A stretch of DNA of 64,000 nt, from positions 29,256-93,255 of the forward strand of contig JALVXB010000034.1 of NCBI GenBank assembly GCA_027023025.1. Direction: 5' to 3'. This document shows positions 20,173-30,282 of this stretch, one piece after another. A program made the position numbers and the translations under genes. The DNA comes from Caldisericaceae bacterium. GTDB taxonomy: Bacteria; Caldisericota; Caldisericia; Caldisericales; Caldisericaceae. The notes under the pieces are model-generated. The model searched no databases, was not told where the DNA came from, and saw nothing but the letters and a program-made list of their open reading frames with translations. The stretch's first letter is position 1; every line of letters starts with the position of its first letter.

Positions 20173-20200
20173 TTTACAAAATAAAGAAAAGTGTTAAAAT
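20173..20200 (+). promoter_or_regulatory. putative promoter TTTACA-16-TAAAAT, 8 nt before the ATG of the phosphate transporter gene
   Basis: Hexamers and spacing read directly; no SD. Confidence 0.55.
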
Positions 20201-20208
20201 AGCAGGCT

Positions 20209-21207
20209 ATGGTACACGGAGCGACAATTAGTTTTTGGGTATTTGTAGGATTTACGATGATATTTCAAATGATTATGGGAGCAAATGACGGTGGCGTGCT
20301 CCTTGGGTCTATTATATCTTCTAACTTTATCCATCCGATTGTTGCAACTTTAATTTTATTTTTATCTCTTTCAGCTGCGCCGTTTATTTTTGGAACTGCA
20401 GTAGTTAAAACTCTTGGCACAAAAATTTTCCCGCTGCAGGATATGTCTCTTGCCGTGCTTTACGGTGTACTGCTTGCTACGATTACCTGGGTTATTATTG
20501 CCCAGAAAATTAAGTATCCCGTAAGCATCTCTTATACATTTGTTGGCACGCTCGTTGGTGGCGGTCTTGCTACGAGATATGCGCACGACATCAATACGAT
20601 TGAAGTTTACAAAGTATTTGGTGGATTACTCGTTGCAATCGGTATCAGCTTCGTTTTAGGTTATATCTTCTTAAAGATTATTAATTTGTTTTTAAGATTT
20701 GCAACACCTAAGGTGTCTATTATATTCCGAATTTTGCAAATCTTTACTTCGATTCTACTTGTTTTAGGCTATGGTTCTAACGATGCAGAGAAAACGCTGA
20801 GTTTGGTGTATATGGCAGCGATTATTACTAAATCGCCAATTAGTCCAAACGCAAAAAGTCCTTTTATAGTAATTTCCCTGGCTCTACTGTTTATCGTAGG
20901 AACGATGCTTTTTGGAGGGAACTCTGCTACTACCTCTGGATTCAGGATTATGAAAAGCAATCCTAAACAAACTTTTCTAACTCAATTTATTACATCGTTT
21001 ACCGTTCTTACTTTTGCAAAGATTGGCTTACCGATAAGTAGTACTGAAACTTTGAATATGGGCCTCGTTGGCGTCGGGTATGCGGAAAAGCCCTATTCTG
21101 TAAAGTGGACTGTAGTTAAAAATCTAGTTCTTACCTGGCTTGTTACCATACCTATGTCTATTTTGATTTCCTTTGTTTACACACTAATTTTGCAACTAAT
21201 TTTTTAA
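20209..21207 (+). CDS. inorganic phosphate transporter, PiT family
   Basis: GANDGGVLLGSII and GSNDAEKTLSLVYMA repeats, about ten TM segments. Confidence 0.9.
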   Translation: MVHGATISFWVFVGFTMIFQMIMGANDGGVLLGSIISSNFIHPIVATLILFLSLSAAPFIFGTAVVKTLGTKIFPLQDMSLAVLYGVLLATITWVIIAQKIKYPVSISYTFVGTLVGGGLATRYAHDINTIEVYKVFGGLLVAIGISFVLGYIFLKIINLFLRFATPKVSIIFRILQIFTSILLVLGYGSNDAEKTLSLVYMAAIITKSPISPNAKSPFIVISLALLFIVGTMLFGGNSATTSGFRIMKSNPKQTFLTQFITSFTVLTFAKIGLPISSTETLNMGLVGVGYAEKPYSVKWTVVKNLVLTWLVTIPMSILISFVYTLILQLIF

Positions 21208-21238
21208 AGGCTAAAATACATTAAAGGGGTTGATAAAT

Positions 21239-21880
21239 ATGAAGTTATGGGAAGCATTATTTAAAAAGGCGGATGCATTTCAAAACCTTATAGAAAAGCA
21301 AGCTGAACTTACAGTAGAAGGAGTAAACTTACTGTACGAATTTATGGGGATTTCAGAAGATGCACAGAATCCAGATGTATTAAGGCATAACTTGAGAATT
21401 CAGCTTAAGAAAGTGGAGAGCGAAGGAGACAAAGCACGAAGAGAATTAATCGGTGAGTTAAATAGAAGCCTTATAACGCCGCTTGATAGACAGGACTTAT
21501 TTAATTTGTCCAATGTGATCGATAACATCCTGGATTATGCACTGAGCACTGTTGAGGAAATGCTAGTTTACAAATTGTATCCGAATTATTATCTGAGAAA
21601 AATGATAGAAAAGGTTTCTCGAGGGGCGAACCACATTAACTATGCTGTACAGCAATTATTTAAGGATAAACAACTCGTAAACAACAATATTATTGCTTCA
21701 AAAGTAATGGAAAACGAGATTGAAGAGACTTATCGTGAGGCGCTTGCAGACCTATTTGAGAAGTCTGACTTTCACTACATTTTCAAAATGAGGGAAGTTT
21801 ACAGACACATCAGTAATTCTGGCGATAGACTTGCTGAGGCTGCTGAGATTATCGGAAACATACTCATTAAAGAGGTATAA
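21239..21880 (+). CDS. DUF47/PhoU-like Pit accessory protein
   Basis: Adjacent to PiT; EGDKARRELIGELNRSLITPLDRQDLFNLSNVIDNILDY. Confidence 0.92.
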   Translation: MKLWEALFKKADAFQNLIEKQAELTVEGVNLLYEFMGISEDAQNPDVLRHNLRIQLKKVESEGDKARRELIGELNRSLITPLDRQDLFNLSNVIDNILDYALSTVEEMLVYKLYPNYYLRKMIEKVSRGANHINYAVQQLFKDKQLVNNNIIASKVMENEIEETYREALADLFEKSDFHYIFKMREVYRHISNSGDRLAEAAEIIGNILIKEV

Positions 21881-21918
21881 TAAGATTGTTCGTTCGTTAG
21901 GCCTGGCTGTATTGAAAA

Positions 21919-21945
21919 AATGCCCGCTCTTGAGAGCGGGCATTT
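21919..21945. terminator. bidirectional terminator between convergent DUF47 and HU genes
   Basis: aatgcccgctcttgagagcgggcatt inverted repeat; T-run on the minus strand. Confidence 0.8.
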
Positions 21946-21968
21946 AAATTTGTACTTTCTTTGTCTTC

Positions 21969-22241
21969 TTATTTTACCTTTTCTTTAAGACCCTTACCTG
22001 CCTTGAAGAAGGGTACTTTCATTGCAGGAATCTGAATAGGCTTTCCTGTTTTTGGATTTACGCCTTTCCTTGCTGCTCTTTCACGCACGCCGAATGTGCC
22101 AAAGCCAATAAGTGATACTTTTTCGCCTTTTGCAAGAGCCTCTTCTACGGATTCGATAAATGCTTTTACGAAGCTTTCGACATCTTTTTTCTTTGCACCG
22201 GTCTTCTTAACAATTGCCTCTACTAATTCTGATTTCTTCAT
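21969..22241 (-). CDS. hup: HU family DNA-binding protein
   Basis: MKKSELVEAIVKKTGAKKKDVESFV...GFGTFGVRERAARKGVNPKTGKPIQIPA; SD aaggaggt. Confidence 0.95.
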   Translation of the reverse strand: MKKSELVEAIVKKTGAKKKDVESFVKAFIESVEEALAKGEKVSLIGFGTFGVRERAARKGVNPKTGKPIQIPAMKVPFFKAGKGLKEKVK

Positions 22242-22267
22242 ACTTACCTCCTTCGTGTTAGTCTTCA

Positions 22268-22819
22268 TCATTCTATACTACTATTTATTTTAGTCAAGTT
22301 GATTATAAAACTCTGCAATTGTTTTGAGGGCAACTTTAACTCCTTCAGCAAATTTAATTTGATTTTATTACCCAGAATTATTGCAGGTTGTTCTTTGCTA
22401 CTTGAGTTAATTACGATGTAGTTTGCTTTCCTTGAAAAAAATTTGGAACTTTCTTTAACTATCTGTTCATTCTCTTTCTTTATAAAAAAGAGTAATCCAT
22501 TATTTATATATTGAGCTGCGGAATTTCCCTCTATGATTATAGGGTCTTCGGATAATTCTAAAGCTTTTTTAAGAAGTTCTTCCATACTGGACCTTTTTCC
22601 GTGTACCCATACGACGGACTTTGCGCCGTCCTTCAAAAATAAAGCAGTGTCTTTGCCTTCTTTACTGAGTACAGAGGCGTCTGTTTCTACTTTGTCTTCA
22701 AGTTTGTTAGAAGGCGTTACTTTTATTACGGTCGGCTTATTAGGTAAAATTTTAAGCAGCAGCCGTATGAATGTGGTCTTTCCGCTAGAGCTCTTTGCTC
22801 CACCTACGAGGATAATCAT
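22268..22819 (-). CDS. P-loop NTPase, MobB-like (molybdopterin-guanine dinucleotide biosynthesis)
   Basis: MIILVGGAKSSSGKTTFIRLLLKILP; moaA and moaC occur elsewhere in the window. Confidence 0.5.
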   Translation of the reverse strand: MIILVGGAKSSSGKTTFIRLLLKILPNKPTVIKVTPSNKLEDKVETDASVLSKEGKDTALFLKDGAKSVVWVHGKRSSMEELLKKALELSEDPIIIEGNSAAQYINNGLLFFIKKENEQIVKESSKFFSRKANYIVINSSSKEQPAIILGNKIKLNLLKELKLPSKQLQSFIINLTKINSSIE

Positions 22820-25254
22820 TTCTTTTTTGTAGTTTTTCTCTTTGTAGTTTTCTTTTTTGTTTTTTTATTTTCAAACTCAAACTTTACTGTGTTTGTTTTA
22901 GGGTCTATGTAAAGGTAAGCAGAAAATGGTTTGCCTCTTTTAGAAATAAACCCTGTTAAGAGCTCTGTTTTTTTATCTTTAAGGAGTTTTTTAGCGATAT
23001 CTCTCGTTATCTCCATATTGCCCATTGTTTTTTTAATGTAAAAAGTGCAACCCTGGTCTTTTTTGGAGCAGAAGTACGAATACGAGCCCTCTAACACATC
23101 TGCCCCGCACTTCGGACACTTCCCCACCGGTTTATCGCTTATTGCTTTATCGTTCTTTATGTTTTCTGCACCTTCAAATGTGACGTTTCCGTCTTTGTTC
23201 AGTACGATATCTGCATCAAAGTAATATTTATTTCTTCCTCTCAGCTTTGTAAGGTGTACTTTTTCACCGTTTAAGAGTTTTTCTGCCATTTCGCGGGTAA
23301 GGGTTTTGTTTAGGAACTTTTTCCACATAACGAAGTCGCACTTTCCCGTTTTTTTGTTTTCGCATTCAAATGTATTAGGGGTTTCGTATACATTGCCGCC
23401 ACACTTTGGGCACTTACCTACCGGGGTCGTATCCCCAGTTTTTATACTATATTTTCCTTTGTAGTCTTTTACTTTCTGCACTATTTCTTTCGTAAATTCC
23501 TTAATGCCTTCCATAAACATTTTTGCTTTTAACTTGCCTTTTTCTATGTCCCTTAACTTTTTCTCCCATTCTCCCGTTATGCCTGGCGAAAGAATTTCTT
23601 CTGTTCCGACCTCGTTTGCAAGTTCTATAAGTCTTAGGCCTTTGTCCAGAGGCTTAAGAGACTTGCCTTCTCGCTCTATGTATTCTACCTCTATAAGCCT
23701 TTCGATAATGCCTGCGCGTGTTGCAGGTGTGCCTAATCCTCGCTCTTTCATTGCTTCTCTTAGTTCTTCGTCTTCAACGAGCTTGCCTGCAGTTTCCATT
23801 GCTGTAAGTATGGTTGCATCAGTAAATCGTGGTGGTGGCTGTGTCGTTTTTTCTTGTATATTTGCTTTTTTAAGTAGCGTGCGGTCACCGTTTTTAATTT
23901 CTATGAATGCTGCTTTTTCTGTATTATTGTAAACCTTCATCCACCCGGGATTTTTTAATCGGGAGAGGTTTGTTTTGAATAAGTATTTTTCTACATTGGT
24001 AATAAATTCTAACTTTTCAATTTCGGCATGTTCGTAGAATACGGACAGAAATCTCCTTGTTATAAGGTCAAATACATTCTGTTCTTCTCTTGAGAGCATT
24101 CCTATTTGTGAAGTATTTCCTGTAGGAATAATTGCGAAGTGGTCTGTTACACCTTTGTCATTTATTACGCGGCTATCGAGTTTAATTGGTTTTGACAGAA
24201 TTTCTTTTACGAACGCTTCGTACGGACTTATTGCAATTCCTTTTAGTATTTTAGGTAAATCTTTTTTTAACGCTTTTGGCAAGTACCTGCTGTCTGTTCT
24301 CGGATATGTGATAAGTTTTCTACTTTCGTACAGGCTTTGTGCAATGTTTAGTGTCCTTTTTGCAGAGTATCCGAACTTTCTGTTTGCATCTCTCTGGAGT
24401 TCTGTGAGATCGTATAGAAGCGGGTGTGCTCTTTTTACGAGAGTTTTTTTGACACTTTGTATAATGCCGCTTTTGCCTTCCGTTTTTTCTTTTATTTCTT
24501 TTGCTTTTTTAAGTGTTTTTATCCGCGCATTCCCTTTTTTATCGATGTATGTTCCGACATATTCTTCTTTTCCTTTAAATTGCCCTTGAATTTCGAAGTA
24601 TTTTTCGATTTTAAATGCTTTAATTTCTTTTTCTCGTGAACAGATGATGTTTAAAGTGGGCGTTTGGACTCTACCAATAGAAAGGATTGTTCCCCACCTT
24701 CGCGTAAATGCACGCGTTGCGTTTATCCCTACGAGCCAGTCGCTCTCCATACGCGCTGTTGCGGATTCTCCAAGCAGGTCGAACTTTTCAGAATCGTAAA
24801 GATTTTTAAAGCCTTTCAGGATTTCTTCTTTCGTCATTGCAGAAAGCCACAATCTTTTAATCTTCTTATTTCTTGGGGGGACGAGCCTTAGTATGTTTCT
24901 AAATATTAATTCTCCTTCTCTTCCTGCATCGCAGGCGTTTACGATTTCTAATACATCTTTTCTGTTAATCAGTTTCTTTACGGCATTAAACCGTTTTTTA
25001 GTTTCCTTGATAGGTTTAAACTTGAATTCTTCTGGAATTATTGGAAGGCTCTGGAGTGTCCAGAACTTTAATTTTTTATCGTAGTCGCTTGGCTCGTAAA
25101 GTGTGACGAGATGGCCTAGTGCCCAGGTAACTATAAATCTATCGTTTTCCAGGTAGTCTTTTTTGTTTTCGAATTCGCCCAGGGCTTTTGCTATGTCCAT
25201 CGCAACGGATGGTTTTTCCGTAATGATTAGCGTTTTGCTTTTTTCGTTTTTCAT
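22816..25254 (-). CDS. topB: DNA topoisomerase III (type IA)
   Basis: LIITEKPSVAMDIAKALG, SIGRVQTPTLNIICSREKEI, LITYPRTDSRYLP, C-terminal CPKCGG...CPKCGA zinc domains. Confidence 0.93.
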   Translation of the reverse strand: MKNEKSKTLIITEKPSVAMDIAKALGEFENKKDYLENDRFIVTWALGHLVTLYEPSDYDKKLKFWTLQSLPIIPEEFKFKPIKETKKRFNAVKKLINRKDVLEIVNACDAGREGELIFRNILRLVPPRNKKIKRLWLSAMTKEEILKGFKNLYDSEKFDLLGESATARMESDWLVGINATRAFTRRWGTILSIGRVQTPTLNIICSREKEIKAFKIEKYFEIQGQFKGKEEYVGTYIDKKGNARIKTLKKAKEIKEKTEGKSGIIQSVKKTLVKRAHPLLYDLTELQRDANRKFGYSAKRTLNIAQSLYESRKLITYPRTDSRYLPKALKKDLPKILKGIAISPYEAFVKEILSKPIKLDSRVINDKGVTDHFAIIPTGNTSQIGMLSREEQNVFDLITRRFLSVFYEHAEIEKLEFITNVEKYLFKTNLSRLKNPGWMKVYNNTEKAAFIEIKNGDRTLLKKANIQEKTTQPPPRFTDATILTAMETAGKLVEDEELREAMKERGLGTPATRAGIIERLIEVEYIEREGKSLKPLDKGLRLIELANEVGTEEILSPGITGEWEKKLRDIEKGKLKAKMFMEGIKEFTKEIVQKVKDYKGKYSIKTGDTTPVGKCPKCGGNVYETPNTFECENKKTGKCDFVMWKKFLNKTLTREMAEKLLNGEKVHLTKLRGRNKYYFDADIVLNKDGNVTFEGAENIKNDKAISDKPVGKCPKCGADVLEGSYSYFCSKKDQGCTFYIKKTMGNMEITRDIAKKLLKDKKTELLTGFISKRGKPFSAYLYIDPKTNTVKFEFENKKTKKKTTKRKTTKKK

Positions 25255-25302
25255 ATGAGTAATATTAATATAAAGTGATTAAAAATAAAAGCAAAAATTG
25301 AA

Positions 25303-25326
25303 AATCCCCACCTTTTGGGTGGGGAT
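25303..25326 (-). terminator. terminator downstream of the cold-shock gene
   Basis: ATCCCCACC-tttt-GGGTGGGGAT hairpin; minus strand continues TTTTCAATTTTT. Confidence 0.75.
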
Positions 25327-25356
25327 TGAAAGTTCAATCTAAGTGAATCAGCTGAT

Positions 25357-25572
25357 TTACTCGGATACTACTGTAACATTAACGGCTTTTTCGCCTCTGT
25401 CACTCTGCTCTACTTCGAATTCTACTTTCTGGCCTTCTTTTAAAGTCTTGTAGCCGTCTGACTGGATTGCTGAGTAGTGAACGAAAAGCTCTTTGCCGCC
25501 GTTGTCTGGTACGATGAAACCGTAACCTTTCTGGGCATTGAACCACTTCACTGTGCCTGTAAGTCTTTCCAA
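25357..25572 (-). CDS. csp: cold-shock protein
   Basis: [39 protein letters not shown] start at 25572 preceded by taggaggt. Confidence 0.93.
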   Translation of the reverse strand: MERLTGTVKWFNAQKGYGFIVPDNGGKELFVHYSAIQSDGYKTLKEGQKVEFEVEQSDRGEKAVNVTVVSE

Positions 25573-25749
25573 AATACTAAACCTCCTAAAAAATTTCTGC
25601 ATCCTGCCTGCAGATGTGAACATTATAACAGATTAGAAATAAAATACAATAGAAATTTTTATTTGTGTATTTTTGATGTTTCTTTACTGGATGTTTGCTT
25701 TACTTCTACATTTGCTGTATATTTAAATAAAAAATGGGAGGTTTGAAAT

Positions 25750-26637
25750 ATGAAGAGTGGATTGGTTGCCTTAATAGGAAGGCCAAATGTAGGGAAGTCA
25801 ACGCTTATGAATTATATCGTGGGCAGTAAAGTGTCCATTGTTACTCCTAAGCCGCAAACTACGCGATTTAGAATTTTAGGTGTAAAGAATCTGGAAGATG
25901 CCCAGATCGTTTTTGTTGACACCCCTGGCGTACATCAGGCAAAAAGTGCATTAAATAAGTATATGGTTGAAGTTGCCGTAAAAAGTATTGAGGGAGTAGA
26001 CCTAGTTTACCTTATGGTAGAAGCAGGCGACTATGTAGGAGAGGAGTATAACTTTATTTTTGATGCGCTTAAAAAGCAGAATGTTCCAGTGTTTCTCGTT
26101 ATAAATAAAATTGATAAGCACAGTAAGGAAGAGATAGACAAAACCGAAGAAGACTTTGCTAAATTGTTTGAGTTTAAGGAAGTTTTCCGTATTTCTGCAC
26201 TTCGCGGTCAGAATGTAGATAAACTCCTTGAAAAAACCGTTGAGTATTTAAAAGAAGGTCCAGAATATTTTCCAAGAGATGTTATTACTGACATTCCACT
26301 CGCACTTGCAATTGCAGAAATTATACGGGAAAAACTCTTTTTAAATCTAAGGAAAGAGCTTCCTTATTCTTCTGCCGTTAATGTAGAGGAGTTAAAAGAA
26401 AGAGAAAACGGGATGCTTTATGTCCGAGCCGTTATTTCTGTTGCAAAGAATTCCCAGAAAGGTATCGTAATAGGACAAAATGGTAAGATGATTAAAAAGA
26501 TCGGTAGAGATGCCCGTATGGAAATCCAGGAGATGGTGAAGAAACCGGTTTACCTGGAGTTGTTCGTGAAAGTAGAAGAAGATTGGCCAAAGTTCGAATC
26601 CAAGTTAAAAAAGTTGGGGTATGTGCTCCCGGATTAA
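25750..26637 (+). CDS. era: GTPase Era
   Basis: LIGRPNVGKSTLMNYIVG, DTPGVHQ, NKID, C-terminal KH domain. Confidence 0.96.
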   Translation: MKSGLVALIGRPNVGKSTLMNYIVGSKVSIVTPKPQTTRFRILGVKNLEDAQIVFVDTPGVHQAKSALNKYMVEVAVKSIEGVDLVYLMVEAGDYVGEEYNFIFDALKKQNVPVFLVINKIDKHSKEEIDKTEEDFAKLFEFKEVFRISALRGQNVDKLLEKTVEYLKEGPEYFPRDVITDIPLALAIAEIIREKLFLNLRKELPYSSAVNVEELKERENGMLYVRAVISVAKNSQKGIVIGQNGKMIKKIGRDARMEIQEMVKKPVYLELFVKVEEDWPKFESKLKKLGYVLPD

Positions 26638-26680
26638 TGTAAGAGGGTAAGTGATATAATATAAAAGGGAGGTGATAACG

Positions 26681-27133
26681 ATGAAAATTGAAGAGCAGAT
26701 GGAAAAAGAGCGTATCATCTTGCCGAAACCCTCAAAGAGCCTTGGAAGTTATGTGCCTGTTATGAAATCAGGGAGTTTTGTTTATCTTTCCGGCGTTGTT
26801 CCTCTTAAGGGTGATAAGGTCGTAACGGGGAAATTCGGCAGGGAATTTGACGAGAAAAGTGGGAGAGAGCCTGCTGAGCTTTGTGCGCTCCAGCTCGTCG
26901 CAAATTTAAAAGATGCAATAGGTAATCTGGATAGAGTTAAACAGATAGTAAGGATAGAAGGATTCGTAAATTCAACGGACGATTTTAGTGCTCAGTCAAA
27001 GGTGTTAAACTATGTTTCTGACCTTTTAGTGCGGATCTTTGGCGATAAAGGTAAACACGCACGAATCGCAATTGGGGTGAACAGCCTGCCGTTAAATGCT
27101 GCTCTTGAAGTGAGTGCTATTGTAGAGATTTAG
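26681..27133 (+). CDS. RidA/YjgF-YER057c family protein
   Basis: SGSFVYLSGVVPLKGDKVVTGKFG...KHARIAIGVNSLPLNAALEVSAIVEI; SD ggaggtg. Confidence 0.88.
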   Translation: MKIEEQMEKERIILPKPSKSLGSYVPVMKSGSFVYLSGVVPLKGDKVVTGKFGREFDEKSGREPAELCALQLVANLKDAIGNLDRVKQIVRIEGFVNSTDDFSAQSKVLNYVSDLLVRIFGDKGKHARIAIGVNSLPLNAALEVSAIVEI

Positions 27134-27135
27134 TG

Positions 27136-28407
27136 TTAAAGGTGTATTTCGTGGGGTTCTGGATCTTGCATCATTTTACCCCACGCTTTTCCTATATGGT
27201 TTAATGCGACTTGGTTTTGGAGGAGGTGCACATAAAACATACCTTTTCGTGTGAGGATATAGTGTGTGCCTTTTATTTTTATAAAGTTACCTGCTTCTAA
27301 AATTTTAATTAAAAGTCGGGCTTTTTTGTCGCTATGTAAGCGTTTCTTAAATTCTGATTTTTGAAATCGAGTTTCGTATATTTTCCAGTATAGCCAGTAG
27401 TAATCGTCCATTCTTTTCGTGTAGTCCATTTTTACTACTTCTGCGCATTCTCCGCTGTTTATCCTTTCGATGTAATGCGGTATTGAAAATGTATTCATGT
27501 AAAATTTTCCTGGCACTTTGGTTGCTGCACTTGCTCCAAGCCCTATGTAATACATTCGTGAAACTGAAGAAAATTCAGCTCCGTCAGGCTTTTTAAACCC
27601 CCATACGGAGGCAGGGACAAACTCGTTTTCTGTTAGCACATCGTACATTAAGTAGAACATTCTTTTTCGAGAATTAAAAGACGGTAATTTTACAGAATTT
27701 ATCTTTAAAAATTTTCCTACTTGTGAGTATGGAAATGTAAAGAGAGGGTAACCGGTAACTTGCTGTGCCTCTGCCTCGATCGCCTTTTTCAAGTCATACT
27801 CAAAGTCTTTTTCACTTTGTTCTGGTAATACAAACATTAAGTCTATATTTATATTGTTTATGTACTTTTTGACAATTTCGATCGCGTTCATTGCGGTTTG
27901 TGCGTCGTAATTCCTTCCTATGGCTCTGAGGAATTTGTTCTGAAAAGACTGCACGCCTATGCTTACCATTCCTGTTCCCAAATCTTTCAACATGGCCATT
28001 TTTTCTTCAGTGATGTCGTTTGGGTTTGTTTCTATAAAAATTGTATTTTCTTTCAGGAGAAATTCGTCTTTTATCTTTGTTACGATCTTTTCAAGATTTT
28101 TGCCTATTGTTGTTGGGGTACCACCACCTATGTAAAAGGAGGTAATTTCTACTTTGCCTACTTTGTTTTTGATTAACTCAATTTCCTTGATTACGGCATT
28201 TGTGTAGTGTTCTGACAGTGTATTTTCGAGAAGAATTCTGTCGTATGGACAGTACGGGCAGAGCGAACGGCAGAACGGTATGTGTAAATAAAGCCCGATC
28301 TCTTTTGTTTCTGGAAGAATAAAGTCTTGTTCTTTTATGTGTGTGAACTTTCCGTATCTGCGTAGTTCTGGAAGAAAAAAATATTCAACTAATTTCCATA
28401 TACTCAT
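27136..28407 (-). CDS. radical SAM coproporphyrinogen III oxidase-like (HemN/HemW-type) protein
   Basis: GLYLHIPFCRSLCPYCPYDR, SFYIGGGTPTTIG, SIGVQSFQNKFLRAIGR. Confidence 0.85.
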   Translation of the reverse strand: MSIWKLVEYFFLPELRRYGKFTHIKEQDFILPETKEIGLYLHIPFCRSLCPYCPYDRILLENTLSEHYTNAVIKEIELIKNKVGKVEITSFYIGGGTPTTIGKNLEKIVTKIKDEFLLKENTIFIETNPNDITEEKMAMLKDLGTGMVSIGVQSFQNKFLRAIGRNYDAQTAMNAIEIVKKYINNINIDLMFVLPEQSEKDFEYDLKKAIEAEAQQVTGYPLFTFPYSQVGKFLKINSVKLPSFNSRKRMFYLMYDVLTENEFVPASVWGFKKPDGAEFSSVSRMYYIGLGASAATKVPGKFYMNTFSIPHYIERINSGECAEVVKMDYTKRMDDYYWLYWKIYETRFQKSEFKKRLHSDKKARLLIKILEAGNFIKIKGTHYILTRKGMFYVHLLQNQVALNHIGKAWGKMMQDPEPHEIHL

Positions 28408-28842
28408 TTAATCCGGGTTGAGGTTTGGGATGACCATAACGGGTATCGTCGAGTGCCTTAATACATTTATTGCAGTAGAGCCAAGCAGAAATTCCATTGT
28501 TGCACTCCTGCCCTGTGCGCCTATTACAATAAGGTCGGCTTTTTCAGTTTTTGCCGTGCTTAAAATAACTTTGTAAGGAATCCCGAAATCGATTTTTGTG
28601 TGGACTGTAAATCCGTTTTTCTCGAGTGTTTTTTTGACGGGCGCAAGCCGCTCTTCCGTTGTTTCTTTCAACCGTCTTATTTCGTTTTCTTTAAAAAGAA
28701 CTTTGGTAAAAAGTTCTTCGTATTCAATTACATTTACTAATACCACATACTTTGCGCCCATTTTTGAAAAGTTGGATACATATTTTGCGGCCATTTCGCT
28801 GAACTTCGAGAAATCGTAAGAGAAAATAATTTTATTTATCAT
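28408..28842 (-). CDS. universal stress protein (UspA family)
   Basis: IIFSYDFSKFSEMAAKY...DLIVIGAQGRSATMEFLLGSTAINVLRHSTIPVMVI. Confidence 0.95.
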   Translation of the reverse strand: MINKIIFSYDFSKFSEMAAKYVSNFSKMGAKYVVLVNVIEYEELFTKVLFKENEIRRLKETTEERLAPVKKTLEKNGFTVHTKIDFGIPYKVILSTAKTEKADLIVIGAQGRSATMEFLLGSTAINVLRHSTIPVMVIPNLNPD

Positions 28843-28864
28843 TTCTTTCCTCCTTTTTTATTAC

Positions 28865-29674
28865 TTATGCGAAGATTAAACCTAAAATACCAAGCAAGAT
28901 ACAGTAAATTGCAAAGTAGTAGAATTTCGTTTTCTTTATTACTTTAAAGAAAAATCCTATGGATAGAAATCCTACTACGAATGAGGTTATAAATCCTGCC
29001 AATATTGCAGAATGAGAAACTCCGGAAACTGAAGCATTAAGTGCGCTTTTTATCTCAAGTAGTCCTGCACCACCTATAGTGGGAATTGAAAGCAGGAAGG
29101 AAAAACGAGCTGCATCTTCTCTATTGAGTCCTGCAAAAACTCCGCCAGCTATCGTAGAGCCAGAGCGGGAAATGCCAGGGAACAGTGCGGCGATTTGTAA
29201 GAATCCAACGCTTAGTGCATGTTTTAGTGAAACATTTTCAATGCTGTCCCACTTTTTTCTGAAGTCAATACTGGAAAGGATCAAAATTGCTGCCGTAACG
29301 AATAAAAACAGCGAGACAATGTGTGGTTCTGAGAATACACTTCCAATTTTATCTGCGTACAGTACGCCGACAATTCCTGCTGGAAGTAGTGCAACAACCA
29401 GCATCCAGAATAGCCTTACATAGGCATTTTCTTCAGGGGTCCTGTTTTTCTTAAATGTGTTAAAGAATGCGAGAATCAAGCGCCATATATCTTTTATATA
29501 ATAAAAGAAAACGGCAAGAAATGTGCCCATGTGAAGTGCCATCACGAACGAAAGTGTAGGTGTGCCCCACTTGAAAATAGCTGGATAAATTACAAGGTTG
29601 CCCGAACTGCTTACAGGAAGAAATTCTGTTGCACCCTGGATAATGCCAAGTATAATCGATTGCAAAATGTTCAT
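28865..29674 (-). CDS. uppP: undecaprenyl-diphosphatase
   Basis: GIIQGATEFLPVSSSGNLVI and FPGISRSGSTIAGG. Confidence 0.96.
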   Translation of the reverse strand: MNILQSIILGIIQGATEFLPVSSSGNLVIYPAIFKWGTPTLSFVMALHMGTFLAVFFYYIKDIWRLILAFFNTFKKNRTPEENAYVRLFWMLVVALLPAGIVGVLYADKIGSVFSEPHIVSLFLFVTAAILILSSIDFRKKWDSIENVSLKHALSVGFLQIAALFPGISRSGSTIAGGVFAGLNREDAARFSFLLSIPTIGGAGLLEIKSALNASVSGVSHSAILAGFITSFVVGFLSIGFFFKVIKKTKFYYFAIYCILLGILGLIFA

Positions 29675-29769
29675 AGTTTCTCCTTTCTATTAAAAAGTAC
29701 TTCCTGATTATTATATTATAAGTTTGTTTTTATTGAAATAGTGATAAAATTAATCTGGAGGTGAAAGAT

Positions 29770-30279
29770 ATGAAGAAAATCGCCGTGCTTATAGAAGACA
29801 ACTTTAACGAGTTCGAACTGATTTATCCTTATTATAGGCTTAAAGAAGCAGGTTTTGAATCTGTGCTCGTTGGACCTGAAAGGAAGTCGTACCACTCTAA
29901 AGCAGGGCTTGTGATGAGTGCGGAGAAGTCTATAAGTGAAATTAACTTTGACGAGTTTGACGGTGTGGTAATACCTGGTGGATATGCTCCTGACAGGCTA
30001 AGAAGAAGTGAAAAGATTTTGCAGTTTGTAAGGCAGATGTTTGACGAAGAAAAAGTCGTAGGTGCAATCTGCCATGCAGGCTGGGTGCTTATTTCTGCAA
30101 GAGTGGTGAACGGCGTTACGATGACCGGGTTTTATGCGATAAAAGACGATCTGAAAAATGCTGGTGCAAACTATGTGGATGAGGAAGTTGTCGTTGACGA
30201 AAATCTCATTACTTCAAGGCGACCTGACGACCTGCCTGCTTTTATGAGGGAAATCATCAACTTTTTAAACAAGGAGTAA
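29770..30279 (+). CDS. DJ-1/PfpI family protein
   Basis: DGVVIPGGYAPDRLR, VGAICHAGWVLISA; SD ggaggtg. Confidence 0.92.
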   Translation: MKKIAVLIEDNFNEFELIYPYYRLKEAGFESVLVGPERKSYHSKAGLVMSAEKSISEINFDEFDGVVIPGGYAPDRLRRSEKILQFVRQMFDEEKVVGAICHAGWVLISARVVNGVTMTGFYAIKDDLKNAGANYVDEEVVVDENLITSRRPDDLPAFMREIINFLNKE

Positions 30280-30282
30280 TTT

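Noticed and set aside
25303-25326. GC-rich palindrome (atccccaccttttgggtggggat) resembling a CRISPR repeat
   Set aside because: Single copy, no spacers, and positioned as the csp terminator followed by a T-rich run.
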